DNA of 15,312 bases from Propionibacteriales bacterium. GTDB taxonomy: Bacteria; Actinomycetota; Actinomycetes; Propionibacteriales; Propionibacteriaceae. Each line of letters opens with the position of its first letter. Position 1 is the first letter of the stretch. Under the pieces are notes generated by a model. The model worked only from the letters and a program-made list of their open reading frames with translations. It made no database searches and was not told the origin of the DNA. The translations under genes and the position numbers were made by a program. The stretch is from the NCBI GenBank assembly GCA_017882655.1, contig JADGPB010000009.1, positions 1-15,312 on the forward strand. The letters run 5' to 3'. This document shows, piece after piece, positions 5,855 through 14,610 of the stretch.

Positions 5855-7141
5855 ATGTCAGTGCGTACGATTAGAGTGGTGTTTATGGAAGCAGCGCACG
5901 CCGATCCGCAGGACCCGGGGACTCTCCCCGAGGGGGTCGCCGGTCTGCGCGCGCAACTGCTGGCGCTCGCGCTCGACGTCACTGACCGGGACCGGGTCAC
6001 CGCTCTCCGGGAGCTGGCGGATCTGACGAACACGATCAGCGCGGTCCAGGCCCGGCTGATCTCCGACCTCGACGCGTCGCAGCGTGCCGCCGACGACGTT
6101 GCCGACATCCCCGAGGATCGCCGGCGCGGCGTCGTGGGTCGTGTGGCGTCGGCGTTGCGGGAGTCGCCGCGGAACGCGCAGATCGCGATCGGGGTCGCCA
6201 AGGCCCTGGTCACGGAGATGCCGCACACGTTCGCGGCGCTGACCCAGGGCACGCTGACGTGGTACCGGGCCCGGCTGCTGGTCTCCGAGACCGCGTGCCT
6301 GAGCCTGCCTGACCGCCGAACCGTGGACCGGCAGGTGTGCGGTGATCCAGCCGGGCTGGAGGGTGTGGGCAGCCGGAAGCTGGCGGCGCGGGCTCGGAAG
6401 GCGGGGTACGAGTTGGACCCGGTCTCAGCGGTCCGGCGTGCGGCGAAGGCCGAGGCGGATAGGTACGTGTCCTTGCGCCCGGCGCCTGACTGCATGACCT
6501 GGCTGACGGTGCTGCTCCCGGTCGCCCAAGGCGTCGCCTGCTACGCCGCCTTGAAGGCAGCCGCCGCGTCCGGGGTCGCGACCGGCGACGGCCGCGGGAT
6601 CGGTCAGCTGATGGCCGACACCCTGGTCACCCGGGTCACTGGACAGGCCACGGCCGACGCCGTACCGGTCGGACTGCACCTGGTGATGTCCGCCACCGCG
6701 CTCATGAGCGGCGACTGCGAGCCGGGCCGCATCGTCGGCCACGGCCCGGTGCCGGCAGCTCTCGCCCGCCGTCTGGTCACCACCGCACCCGCGGTTGCGT
6801 CCTGGGTCAAGCGGTTGTACGAGGCCCCGGCCGGGCTGGTCGCGACCGAGTCCCGGTCCCGCTGCTTCCCCGAAGGGCTCGCAGAGCTGATCACGATCCG
6901 CGACGACACCTGCGCCACCCCCTGGTGCGACGCCCCGATCCGCCACATCGACCACATCACCCCTTGGGCCGACGACGGACCCACCGCCCTCACCAGCGGG
7001 CAAGGCCTCTGCGCCCAGTGCAACCTCGAGAAGCAGGACCGACTGGTCCAACCTCAGGTGGTGGACGATCTCGACGGTCCGAATCGAGGACAACCGAGGG
7101 CACCCGCTCAGGCCCAGATCCGGTGCGCGCCCGCGGCGTGA
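5855..7141 (+). CDS. DUF222 / HNH endonuclease domain protein (13E12-type)
   Basis: A 428-residue protein with the DUF222 helical domain (~25-300) and a C-terminal HNH domain (~350-395). The HNH site shows zinc-binding Cys pairs C353/C358 and C386/C389, the catalytic D366-H367 in RHIDHITPW, and a closing 'CNLEK' in place of the commoner 'HH..K', a known variant. Such proteins are abundant and multi-copy in Actinobacteria (the mycobacterial 13E12 repeat family); they are presumed DNA nucleases, with no settled role. Two starts are possible. ATG 5855 has GGGAG 7 bases upstream and is used here. ATG 5885 would give 418 residues and follows TAGAGT at 5872-5877 by seven bases, as expected for a leaderless mRNA; the ten codons between contain ATT, AGA and TTT, unusual in this genome, which favours 5885. 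The gene converges on dnaB. Confidence 0.92.
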   Translation: MSVRTIRVVFMEAAHADPQDPGTLPEGVAGLRAQLLALALDVTDRDRVTALRELADLTNTISAVQARLISDLDASQRAADDVADIPEDRRRGVVGRVASALRESPRNAQIAIGVAKALVTEMPHTFAALTQGTLTWYRARLLVSETACLSLPDRRTVDRQVCGDPAGLEGVGSRKLAARARKAGYELDPVSAVRRAAKAEADRYVSLRPAPDCMTWLTVLLPVAQGVACYAALKAAAASGVATGDGRGIGQLMADTLVTRVTGQATADAVPVGLHLVMSATALMSGDCEPGRIVGHGPVPAALARRLVTTAPAVASWVKRLYEAPAGLVATESRSRCFPEGLAELITIRDDTCATPWCDAPIRHIDHITPWADDGPTALTSGQGLCAQCNLEKQDRLVQPQVVDDLDGPNRGQPRAPAQAQIRCAPAA

Positions 7142-7338
7142 CGCGCGCGACAGACTGACGTGGAAGGTCTCGAGATCGGAGGAACGCGTGCCTCGCTTGG
7201 CGGTGCCTCGAGACGGATGCGCTGGCCACCGTCATCTCTACGGTTAGCGCAGACCGTCTCCCGGAGTTCCTCCGCGTGGTTGTAGATCTCCTCGACGGAG
7301 CCCAGGGGCTCGCGACGCTCGTTCTTGTCGGCGTCCAT
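7108..7338 (-). CDS. Doubtful small hypothetical protein downstream of dnaB, or gene remnant
   Basis: A 76-codon frame starts at ATG 7338, 83 bp after the dnaB stop on the same strand, with AAAGGA ten bases upstream. The first ~33 codons (MDADKNERREPLGSVEEIYN, then HAEELRETVCANR) have strongly G/C third positions and an acidic, helical look. After that, codon use degrades and the frame runs 34 bp into the 3' end of the convergent HNH gene. The same frame stays coding-like for about 20 codons upstream of the ATG as well (TARRRARLKKLTKDLGL) but has no start there. Together this suggests either a short real gene or the surviving piece of a damaged one. No family recognised. Confidence 0.3.
   Translation of the reverse strand: MDADKNERREPLGSVEEIYNHAEELRETVCANRRDDGGQRIRLEAPPSEARVPPISRPSTSVCRARHAAGAHRIWA
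7167..7214. repeat. Short inverted repeat between HNH gene and dnaB
   Basis: GTCTCGAG at 7167-7174 and CTCGAGAC at 7207-7214 are perfect inverted copies with a 32-bp spacer in the convergent gap; the same octamer occurs again at 5811-5818 ahead of the HNH gene, so copies flank that gene. At eight bases this could be chance. Confidence 0.25.
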
Positions 7339-7403
7339 CAGCCCGAGGTCCTTTGTGAGCTTCTTCAGCCGAGCTCTGCGACGGGCGGTGTCGGGGGTGA
7401 GTT

Positions 7404-7418
7404 GTCGTCGTCGTCGTC
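7404..7418. repeat. (GTC)5 trinucleotide repeat
   Basis: Five perfect GTC units lie three bases downstream of the dnaB stop codon (GAC units on the dnaB strand). They are outside any confident gene, so copy-number change here would not affect DnaB. Confidence 0.8.
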
Positions 7419-7421
7419 TTC

Positions 7422-8768
7422 CTACGCCTGCTGCATGTCGACGAAACGGCTGAGGTGACCCTGGAAGGCGGCGGTGATGGTCTTGGTCTCGCCGTTGCGG
7501 TGCTTGGCGATGATGAAGTCGGCTTCGCCGGGGCGCTCGTCTTTGTTGTAGGCGTCCTCGCGGTGAAGGAGGATCACCATGTCGGCGTCCTGCTCTAGGG
7601 AGCCGGACTCGCGGAGGTCGGAGAGCAGTGGCTTCTTGTCGGTGCGCTGCTCGGAGCCTCGGTTGAGCTGGGAGATGGCGATGACGGGGATCTGGAGCTC
7701 CTTGGCGAGGAGCTTGATCTGGCGGGAGAACTCGCTGACCTCGACCTGGCGGTTCTCGACCTTCTTGCCGCTGCTCATCAGCTGGAGGTAGTCGATGATG
7801 ACCAGCTTCAGGTCGTACCGCTGCTTCATGCGGCGCGCCTTCGCCCGGATCTCCATCATCGTCAGGTTGGGCGAGTCGTCGATGAACAGCGGCGCGGACT
7901 CGATGCGGCCGGTCACCTTCGCCAGCTGCTCCCAGTCGGAGTCGGCCAGCTTGCCCGTACGGAGGTGGTGGAGTTTGATGCCGGCTTCGGCGCTGAGCAG
8001 GCGTGTCATGATCTCGGACGAGCTCATTTCCAGCGAGAAGACCGCCGTCGTCTGCTTGTGCTTGATGGCCGCCGATCGGGCGAAGTCGAGGGCCAGCGTC
8101 GACTTACCGATCGCAGGACGCGCCGCGATGATGATCATCTGGCCCGGGTGCAGACCGTTGGTCAGCTCGTCGAGCTCCGCGAAGCCCGTCGGTACGCCCG
8201 CGAGCCGGCCGCCGCGCGAAGCGATCGCCTCGAGCTCGTTCCACGTCGGCTCGATGAGCTCGCTGAGCGGCTTGTAGTCCTCGCTCGTCTTGCCCTCGGT
8301 GACGTTGTAGATCGTCTGCTGCGCCAGGTCGACGATGTCGGCGACCTCACCGGTGCCCTCGTAGCCCATCTGCGCGATCCGGATCGACGCCTCGACCAGC
8401 CGCCGCAGCACCGCCTTCTCGCGCACGATCTCCGCGTAGTAGCCCGCGTTCGCCGCGATCGAGACGCTGGACAGCAGGTCGTGGATGTAGACGTGGCCGC
8501 CGACCTTGCCGATCTCGCCGCGCCGCGTCAGCTCTGCCGCCACCGTGATGGGATCGGCCGGCTCACCCTTCCCGTACAGGTCCAGGATCGCGTCGTAGAT
8601 CAGCTCGTGGCTCGGGCGGTAGAAGTCGCGCCCCTTGACGGTCTCCACGACGTTGGCGATGGCGTCCTTGCTCATCATCATCGCGCCGAGCACCGACTGT
8701 TCCGCGGGCACGTCCTGCGGCGGGGTCCGGTCGATCTGCGAGAACTCGCGCACCTCTGCCAGCGTCAT
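7422..8768 (-). CDS. dnaB: Replicative DNA helicase DnaB
   Basis: A 448-residue hexameric 5'-3' helicase that unwinds DNA at the replication fork. The N-terminal domain (~14-115) begins with the typical PPQDVPAEQSVLGAMM. The RecA-like ATPase domain shows Walker A ARPAIGKST (K222), the catalytic Glu in FSLEMSS (E247), Walker B LVIIDYLQLM (D326), the sensor segment ISQLNRGSEQR, and the arginine-finger region AKHRNGETK (K422/R424). The Walker A is commonly RPGMGKT or RPAMGKT; Ile for Met is a conservative change. Length is that of an intein-free DnaB, notable because actinobacterial dnaB often carries inteins. AAGGGGGAG six bases before the ATG fixes the start. The gene is not preceded by rpsF-ssb-rpsR-rplI here; instead a 571-bp gap with DnaA boxes separates it from the divergent copper operon. 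Confidence 0.98.
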   Translation of the reverse strand: MTLAEVREFSQIDRTPPQDVPAEQSVLGAMMMSKDAIANVVETVKGRDFYRPSHELIYDAILDLYGKGEPADPITVAAELTRRGEIGKVGGHVYIHDLLSSVSIAANAGYYAEIVREKAVLRRLVEASIRIAQMGYEGTGEVADIVDLAQQTIYNVTEGKTSEDYKPLSELIEPTWNELEAIASRGGRLAGVPTGFAELDELTNGLHPGQMIIIAARPAIGKSTLALDFARSAAIKHKQTTAVFSLEMSSSEIMTRLLSAEAGIKLHHLRTGKLADSDWEQLAKVTGRIESAPLFIDDSPNLTMMEIRAKARRMKQRYDLKLVIIDYLQLMSSGKKVENRQVEVSEFSRQIKLLAKELQIPVIAISQLNRGSEQRTDKKPLLSDLRESGSLEQDADMVILLHREDAYNKDERPGEADFIIAKHRNGETKTITAAFQGHLSRFVDMQQA

Positions 8769-8917
8769 GCCGTGCTCCCCCTTCTGGACCGCCGAACGAC
8801 CACGGACGTCACGCTAGACATCAGCTCTGACAGTTCCGTACGAGCTCCGCACGGTCCCCCGGTCACCAGGTCAACGTAGGGTCAGCCAAGGCGACACGCC
8901 GAAGGATCTGGGCATAG

Positions 8918-8926
8918 TTATCCACA
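8918..8926 (+). promoter_or_regulatory. DnaA box, perfect TTATCCACA
   Basis: The nine bases match the E. coli consensus DnaA box exactly. It lies 149 bp upstream of the dnaB start codon in a local stretch richer in A/T than its surroundings. Confidence 0.65.
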
Positions 8927-9008
8927 CCCCCTGTGTACGGTCTGGGGACGGTTTCAGCGTCCCAGCGTGAGGACGTGCACCCAGACTCACCCCACCCTGG
9001 GGAGAACA

Positions 9009-9017
9009 TGTGGAGAT
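9009..9017 (-). promoter_or_regulatory. Weak DnaA-box-like site
   Basis: TGTGGAGAT reads ATCTCCACA on the minus strand; the TCCACA core matches and two of nine positions differ from TTATCCACA. Alone it would not be reported; it counts only as part of the cluster. Confidence 0.3.
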
Positions 9018-9094
9018 CCTGGGCAGGCAACTGCAAATTGCGCTGTGACAAGGGGTGATGCGCTACCCAGCCGGTGGATGGGAGATACCTGGGC

Positions 9095-9103
9095 TGTGGA
9101 TCG
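9095..9103 (-). promoter_or_regulatory. DnaA-box-like site
   Basis: TGTGGATCG reads CGATCCACA on the minus strand; the ATCCACA core is intact and the first two bases differ from TTATCCACA. Confidence 0.4.
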
Positions 9104-9178
9104 AGGTGGTCCCACGGCACGCCGATGTGCGTTGGACAGCCCTCAAGACCAAGCATTGTGACCCCCTTACACCATCAT

Positions 9179-9187
9179 TTGTCCACA
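9179..9187 (+). promoter_or_regulatory. DnaA box, actinobacterial TTGTCCACA
   Basis: TTGTCCACA matches the preferred Streptomyces/mycobacterial DnaA box exactly and sits in the relatively A/T-rich stretch CATTTGTCCACACTTTG, 153 bp upstream of csoR. Confidence 0.6.
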
Positions 9188-9303
9188 CTTTGCACCACCC
9201 CATGTGAATGAAGTGGCGGTCCTTGTCAGAGCGCAATCGAGAGCCCCGAAAACCCTGCCAGGGCGGTCACGACGCCCCGCCGCGACGATGTCACTCACCC
9301 CCC

Positions 9304-9332
9304 TGGAGACTCATACCGGGTACGGGTATAGT
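9304..9332 (+). promoter_or_regulatory. csoR operon core promoter (leaderless)
   Basis: TGGAGA at 9304-9309 (4 of 6 matches to TTGACA), a 17-bp spacer, and TATAGT at 9327-9332 form a good SigA-type promoter. Seven bases separate the -10 from the A of the csoR ATG at 9340, so transcription probably begins at or next to that A and the mRNA has no 5' leader. There is correspondingly no convincing ribosome binding site. Confidence 0.65.
9313..9329 (+). promoter_or_regulatory. CsoR operator
   Basis: ATACC at 9313-9317 and GGTAT at 9325-9329 with a 7-bp G/C-rich centre form the 17-bp ATACC-N7-GGTAT arrangement typical of CsoR operators. It fills the spacer and overlaps the -10, so bound apo-CsoR would block RNA polymerase; Cu(I) binding would release it. 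Confidence 0.75.
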
Positions 9333-9339
9333 GGGTGAC

Positions 9340-9633
9340 ATGGCTGAAGTCACCACGCCTCGCGCTGACGAGGCCAAGACCGCGTACCTCAACCGTCTGC
9401 GCCGCATCGAGGGACAGGTCCGCGGTCTGGAGAAGATGGTCGACGAAGACAAGTACTGCATCGACATCCTCACCCAGGTCTCCGCTGTGACCAAGGCGCT
9501 CGAGGCGTTCGCCCTCGCACTCCTCGACGACCACCTCGGGTCCTGCGTGAAGGACGCCGTACGCACCGGAGGTAGCGTCGCAGACGACAAGATCCACGAA
9601 GCCAGCCAGGCCATCGCCCGGCTGGTCCGTTGA
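9340..9633 (+). CDS. csoR: Copper-sensing transcriptional repressor CsoR
   Basis: A 97-residue all-helical repressor. The helix 1 signature is YLNRLRRIEGQVRGLEKMV; the Cu(I) ligands of the family are all present: C40 in YCIDIL, and H65 and C69 in LLDDHLGSCV. This C-H-C set distinguishes CsoR from RcnR or FrmR relatives. Apo-protein represses and Cu(I) relieves. The ATG at 9340 is chosen because it gives the standard N-terminus and sits right behind the promoter; an upstream in-frame ATG (9208) would run through the promoter. It is the first gene of csoR-copZ-copA, with copZ starting 15 bp after its stop, and is autoregulated through the operator just upstream. Confidence 0.97.
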   Translation: MAEVTTPRADEAKTAYLNRLRRIEGQVRGLEKMVDEDKYCIDILTQVSAVTKALEAFALALLDDHLGSCVKDAVRTGGSVADDKIHEASQAIARLVR

Positions 9634-9648
9634 GCTAAGGAGTTTCCT

Positions 9649-9857
9649 ATGCAGTCCAACTACACCGTCACCGGCATGACCTGCGGCCACTGCGTCGCCC
9701 ATGTCACCGAGGAAGTACAGGCCGTGCCTGGCGTCAGCGAAGTTCAGGTCACGCTCGAGGGCGGCCGCATGGTCGTCACCTCCGAGGCGCCCGTCGACTT
9801 CGACGCGGTCAAGGAAGCCGTTGCCGAAGCCGGAGAGTACGCGGTCGTACCGGCCTG

Positions 9858-9858
<1 letters not shown>
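9649..9858 (+). CDS. copZ: Copper chaperone CopZ (HMA domain)
   Basis: A 69-residue single heavy-metal-associated domain. The Cu(I) site is GMTCGHC (C12, C15) in the first loop, followed by the family's 'V..V.gV..V.V.l' core (EVQAVPGVSEVQVTLEGG) and a closing helix (DFDAVKEAVAEAG). It carries Cu(I) in the cytoplasm to CopA and possibly CsoR. AAGGAG lies six bases before the ATG. Its TGA overlaps the copA ATG by one base (TGATG), so copA translation is coupled to it. Confidence 0.96.
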
Positions 9859-12035
<2,177 letters not shown>

Positions 12036-12079
12036 CCCCCCTGAGATCACGGCCACCTGGGAAGTCGTCGGCTGAGCCG

Positions 12080-13654
12080 TCAGGTCACAGGCATCCCACG
12101 ACGCCGGTAGCCGACGACTGCGACCCCGACCAGGGCGATGGCTATGGCCGTCAGCACCAGCTCGGTCGTCCAGTTCATCGCCTCCACCGGGATCTTCGGG
12201 GTGTGAGCGAACGGCGAGATCTTCTGCACCCAGTCGGGCAGGTTCATGAGTGGGCCGAGCTCACCGAGGAACAGGAACCCCGCGAGGAGCGCCCAGCCGA
12301 GCCAGTCGAAGCTCGGTAGCCACGCCACTGCCACGAGCGCGAGGGCGGTCACGACCCAGATCGCCGGCAGATGCGCGAACGCGGGCGACGCCTCCCGCCA
12401 GAAGCCCGACGAGCCCGAAGTGTGCGCGGCCGACATCACCAGTCCCATTGATGCCATCAGCACCGTGCTGCCGACGAACGCGATGATCGCGTGGGACGCG
12501 AAGAACCGCAGCCTGGTGACCGGAGTCGCGAGCACCGATTCGAGATGCCCCGACGACTCCTCCGTACGCAGCCGCAGCACGGCAGAGACACCGTACGCAG
12601 CCGCGCCGAACCCGCCCATGACGCCGATCAGCGTCAGGTAGATGTCGTTGAACGAGCCGACCCCTCCCAGCTTCTGCAGGAGTTCACCGGCTCCGCCAGT
12701 CATCAAGCCGCCGATGGTGTCGACGATCGCGCCGAACACACCGCCGATAATCACGAACGTGATGAGCCAGCCGATGAAGCCGGCGCGCTGGAGACGCCAC
12801 GCCAGACCTATGGGAGTGCCGAGCTTCCCCGTCGCCGGGCCGGGCCGGTCGGCCAGCAGCCCCGCCCCAAGGTCGCGGCGGCTCTGCAGCCAACCGGCCA
12901 GCGGCAGGGCGACCGCGAGCAGGACGATCGGCATTATGAGCGGCCATGCCCGGTCACCGTCGTAGTAGCGCACCTGCTGTGCCCATCCGAGCGGGCTGAA
13001 CCAGCCGATGATGCGTCCCGGCTTGTCGTAGTTAACGTCGCCGAGCATCCGTAGGACGAACGTCACGCCGAGGGCACCGAAGATCCACGCGCCGCAGGCG
13101 CGATAGCTGCTCGAGAGCTGTACGGCGATCGCGGTGAGCGCGGCGAACGACAGCCCCACTCCCACCTGCGCCAGCCCGAACACGATCGAGCCCCCAACGG
13201 GCCAGCCGCCGGCGATGACGGCGGGGATCGTCACGACGCCCGACACGATGGACGTGACGGCGGCGAGGATCATCGCGGCACCGAGCGGCGCGAGCCGCCC
13301 GACCGGGGTCGCACCGAGCAGCTCGAAACGTCCCGACTCCTCCTCAGCGCGCGTGTGACGCCTCACGATGGCGATCACGAGGAACGCGAGCGTGAGGAAG
13401 TCGAGCATCGCGACCTTGTTGGCCGCCACGCCGCCCGCAGACGCCGTGTTGTAGATGTGCCCGTACATGGCGACCACGCCGGTGCTCGCGTTGGCCGCCG
13501 AGTTGGCGGCGACGAGCTCGTCGGCCGTCGAGTAGAGCGTCCGCACAGCGACGGCCGAGTAGTAGCTGAGCAGCCAGAGGCAGACCAGGACCACGCCGAT
13601 CATGATCCGGTCGCGTCGCCAGGCGAGTCGCACCAGGCCGCGCCATCCGGTCAC
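12080..13654 (-). CDS. ABC-2 type exporter permease with duplicated halves
   Basis: A 524-residue membrane protein with about twelve hydrophobic segments. It looks like a tandem duplication of a six-helix unit: RRHTRAEEESGRFELLGATP (98-117) and LRLRTEESSGHLESVLATP (360-378) are clearly related, and both are followed by V-(G/T)-R-L; ISPF near 479 likewise echoes FSPLGW near 219. This architecture is that of actinobacterial 'antibiotic/polyketide exporter' permeases of about 530 residues, in which one protein supplies the whole membrane part. Substrate unknown. It starts with GTG 13654 overlapping the ATPase stop (GTGA, four bases), so it is translated with it. It should pair with that ATPase to form the exporter. 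No regulator of the usual TetR type is inside the window. Confidence 0.93.
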   Translation of the reverse strand: MTGWRGLVRLAWRRDRIMIGVVLVCLWLLSYYSAVAVRTLYSTADELVAANSAANASTGVVAMYGHIYNTASAGGVAANKVAMLDFLTLAFLVIAIVRRHTRAEEESGRFELLGATPVGRLAPLGAAMILAAVTSIVSGVVTIPAVIAGGWPVGGSIVFGLAQVGVGLSFAALTAIAVQLSSSYRACGAWIFGALGVTFVLRMLGDVNYDKPGRIIGWFSPLGWAQQVRYYDGDRAWPLIMPIVLLAVALPLAGWLQSRRDLGAGLLADRPGPATGKLGTPIGLAWRLQRAGFIGWLITFVIIGGVFGAIVDTIGGLMTGGAGELLQKLGGVGSFNDIYLTLIGVMGGFGAAAYGVSAVLRLRTEESSGHLESVLATPVTRLRFFASHAIIAFVGSTVLMASMGLVMSAAHTSGSSGFWREASPAFAHLPAIWVVTALALVAVAWLPSFDWLGWALLAGFLFLGELGPLMNLPDWVQKISPFAHTPKIPVEAMNWTTELVLTAIAIALVGVAVVGYRRRGMPVT

Positions 13655-14541
13655 TTGTCGCCGCCCTCGTACTTGCTGAGGAACAGCTGCTCCAGGGTCG
13701 GCGGCTCGCTCACCAGCGAGTCGAGGCCGGCCGCGCCTATGGCCACGATCGCGGTGTCCAGGTTGTCCGGGTCGACGTTGAAGTGCAGGTGGTTGCCGTC
13801 GCGCGTGAGACCGGTGACACCAGGCATGCCGTCGAGGCTGGGTACGGGACCGCGCACGACGGCAGAGATGGTCGTCGTATGCAGCTTGCGCATCTCGCCG
13901 AGGGTGCCGACCTCGACGATGCGCCCGGCACGGATGATGCTGATGCGGTCACTCAATCTCTCGACCTCGGACAGGATGTGGCTCGACAACAGGATGGTGC
14001 GGCCCTCGCCCTTGAGGCCGCGGGCGATGTCCGAGAACACCGCCTCCATCAGCGGGTCCAGGCCGGCTGTCGGCTCGTCGAGGAGGAACACCTCTGCGCG
14101 CGACGCCAGGGCCGCGACGAGGGCGACCTTCTGCCGGTTGCCCTTGGAGTAGCTGCGGCACTTCTTCGTCGGGTCGAGGTCGAAGCGCTCGAGGAGCACG
14201 GCGCGGCGGTCCTTGTCGAGGTCACCGCGCAGCCGGCCCAGCAGGTCGATGACCTCGCCGCCGGTGAGGTTGGGCCAGAGGGTGACGTCGCCGGGTACGT
14301 ACGCGATGCGGCGATGGATGGACTCGATGTCGGTCCAGGCGTTGGCGCCCAGCAGGGACGCGGTCCCTCCGTCGGCCTTGAGCAGCCCCAGGAGGACGCG
14401 GATCGTCGTCGTCTTGCCGGCGCCGTTGGGGCCGAGGAACCCATGCACCTCGCCCTGCTCGACCGACAGGTCGAGTCCGTCGAGCGCCCGCGTGCTTCCG
14501 AACGACTTGGTCAGTTTCTGGGTTTCGATGACGGCAGCCAC
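13651..14541 (-). CDS. ABC transporter ATP-binding protein (exporter)
   Basis: A 296-residue ATPase that powers the adjacent permease. Walker A is GPNGAGKT (37-44), the signature is the SYSKGNRQK variant (130-138) common in ABC-2 ATPases instead of LSGGQ, Walker B is VFLLDEP (151-157) and the H-loop His is H188 in LLSSHILSE. At the Q-loop the sequence is AYVPGDVTLWPNLT, with Gly (84) where Gln is usual; this is a recurrent form in this exporter subfamily. About 85 residues follow the H-loop's helix as a C-terminal domain. I use GTG 14541 (VAAVIETQKLTKSFG), because the ATPase fold starts there; the open frame extends 190 codons upstream but into the antisense of the glycosyltransferase. TATCGT lies six bases before the GTG, suggesting a leaderless mRNA. 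Confidence 0.95.
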   Translation of the reverse strand: MAAVIETQKLTKSFGSTRALDGLDLSVEQGEVHGFLGPNGAGKTTTIRVLLGLLKADGGTASLLGANAWTDIESIHRRIAYVPGDVTLWPNLTGGEVIDLLGRLRGDLDKDRRAVLLERFDLDPTKKCRSYSKGNRQKVALVAALASRAEVFLLDEPTAGLDPLMEAVFSDIARGLKGEGRTILLSSHILSEVERLSDRISIIRAGRIVEVGTLGEMRKLHTTTISAVVRGPVPSLDGMPGVTGLTRDGNHLHFNVDPDNLDTAIVAIGAAGLDSLVSEPPTLEQLFLSKYEGGDK

Positions 14542-14547
14542 GATCCG

Positions 14548-14553
14548 ACGATA
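14548..14553 (-). promoter_or_regulatory. -10 element of the ABC exporter operon
   Basis: TATCGT on the minus strand fits the TANNNT pattern and ends six bases before the GTG start at 14541, which fits a transcript beginning at the start codon. A -35 is not obvious. Confidence 0.4.
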
Positions 14554-14598
14554 CGCCCGGGCGGAGGCCCCAGACCTTCCGACGCCCCCGAGTCTGAC

Positions 14599-14604
14599 TA
14601 GGCT
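14599..14604 (+). promoter_or_regulatory. -10 element of the glycosyltransferase gene
   Basis: TAGGCT fits TANNNT and ends six bases before the GTG at 14611; there is no Shine-Dalgarno sequence, so a leaderless mRNA is likely. A -35 is not obvious. Confidence 0.4.
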
Positions 14605-14610
14605 GAAGAT

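Larger units (their letters stand above)
8769..9339. other. 571-bp gene-free region between dnaB and csoR
   Basis: It lies between the divergent starts of dnaB and csoR and contains the dnaB promoter, the csoR promoter, and DnaA-box-like sites at 8918-8926, 9009-9017, 9095-9103 and 9179-9187. A hairpin with GGGACG (8945-8950) and CGTCCC (8958-8963) around a 7-nt loop is also present. A 97-codon frame on the minus strand (8863-9156) lacks a ribosome binding site, has poor codon use and no recognisable motif, so it is not called. No tRNA or other RNA gene was recognised. Confidence 0.6.

Noticed and set aside
7422..8768. Intein within dnaB
   Set aside because: The protein has normal length and uninterrupted Walker A, Walker B and arginine-finger regions.
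8863..9156. 97-codon minus-strand frame in the dnaB-csoR gap
   Set aside because: Codon use is unlike neighbouring genes, there is no ribosome binding site or recognisable domain, and the DnaA-box cluster lies inside it.
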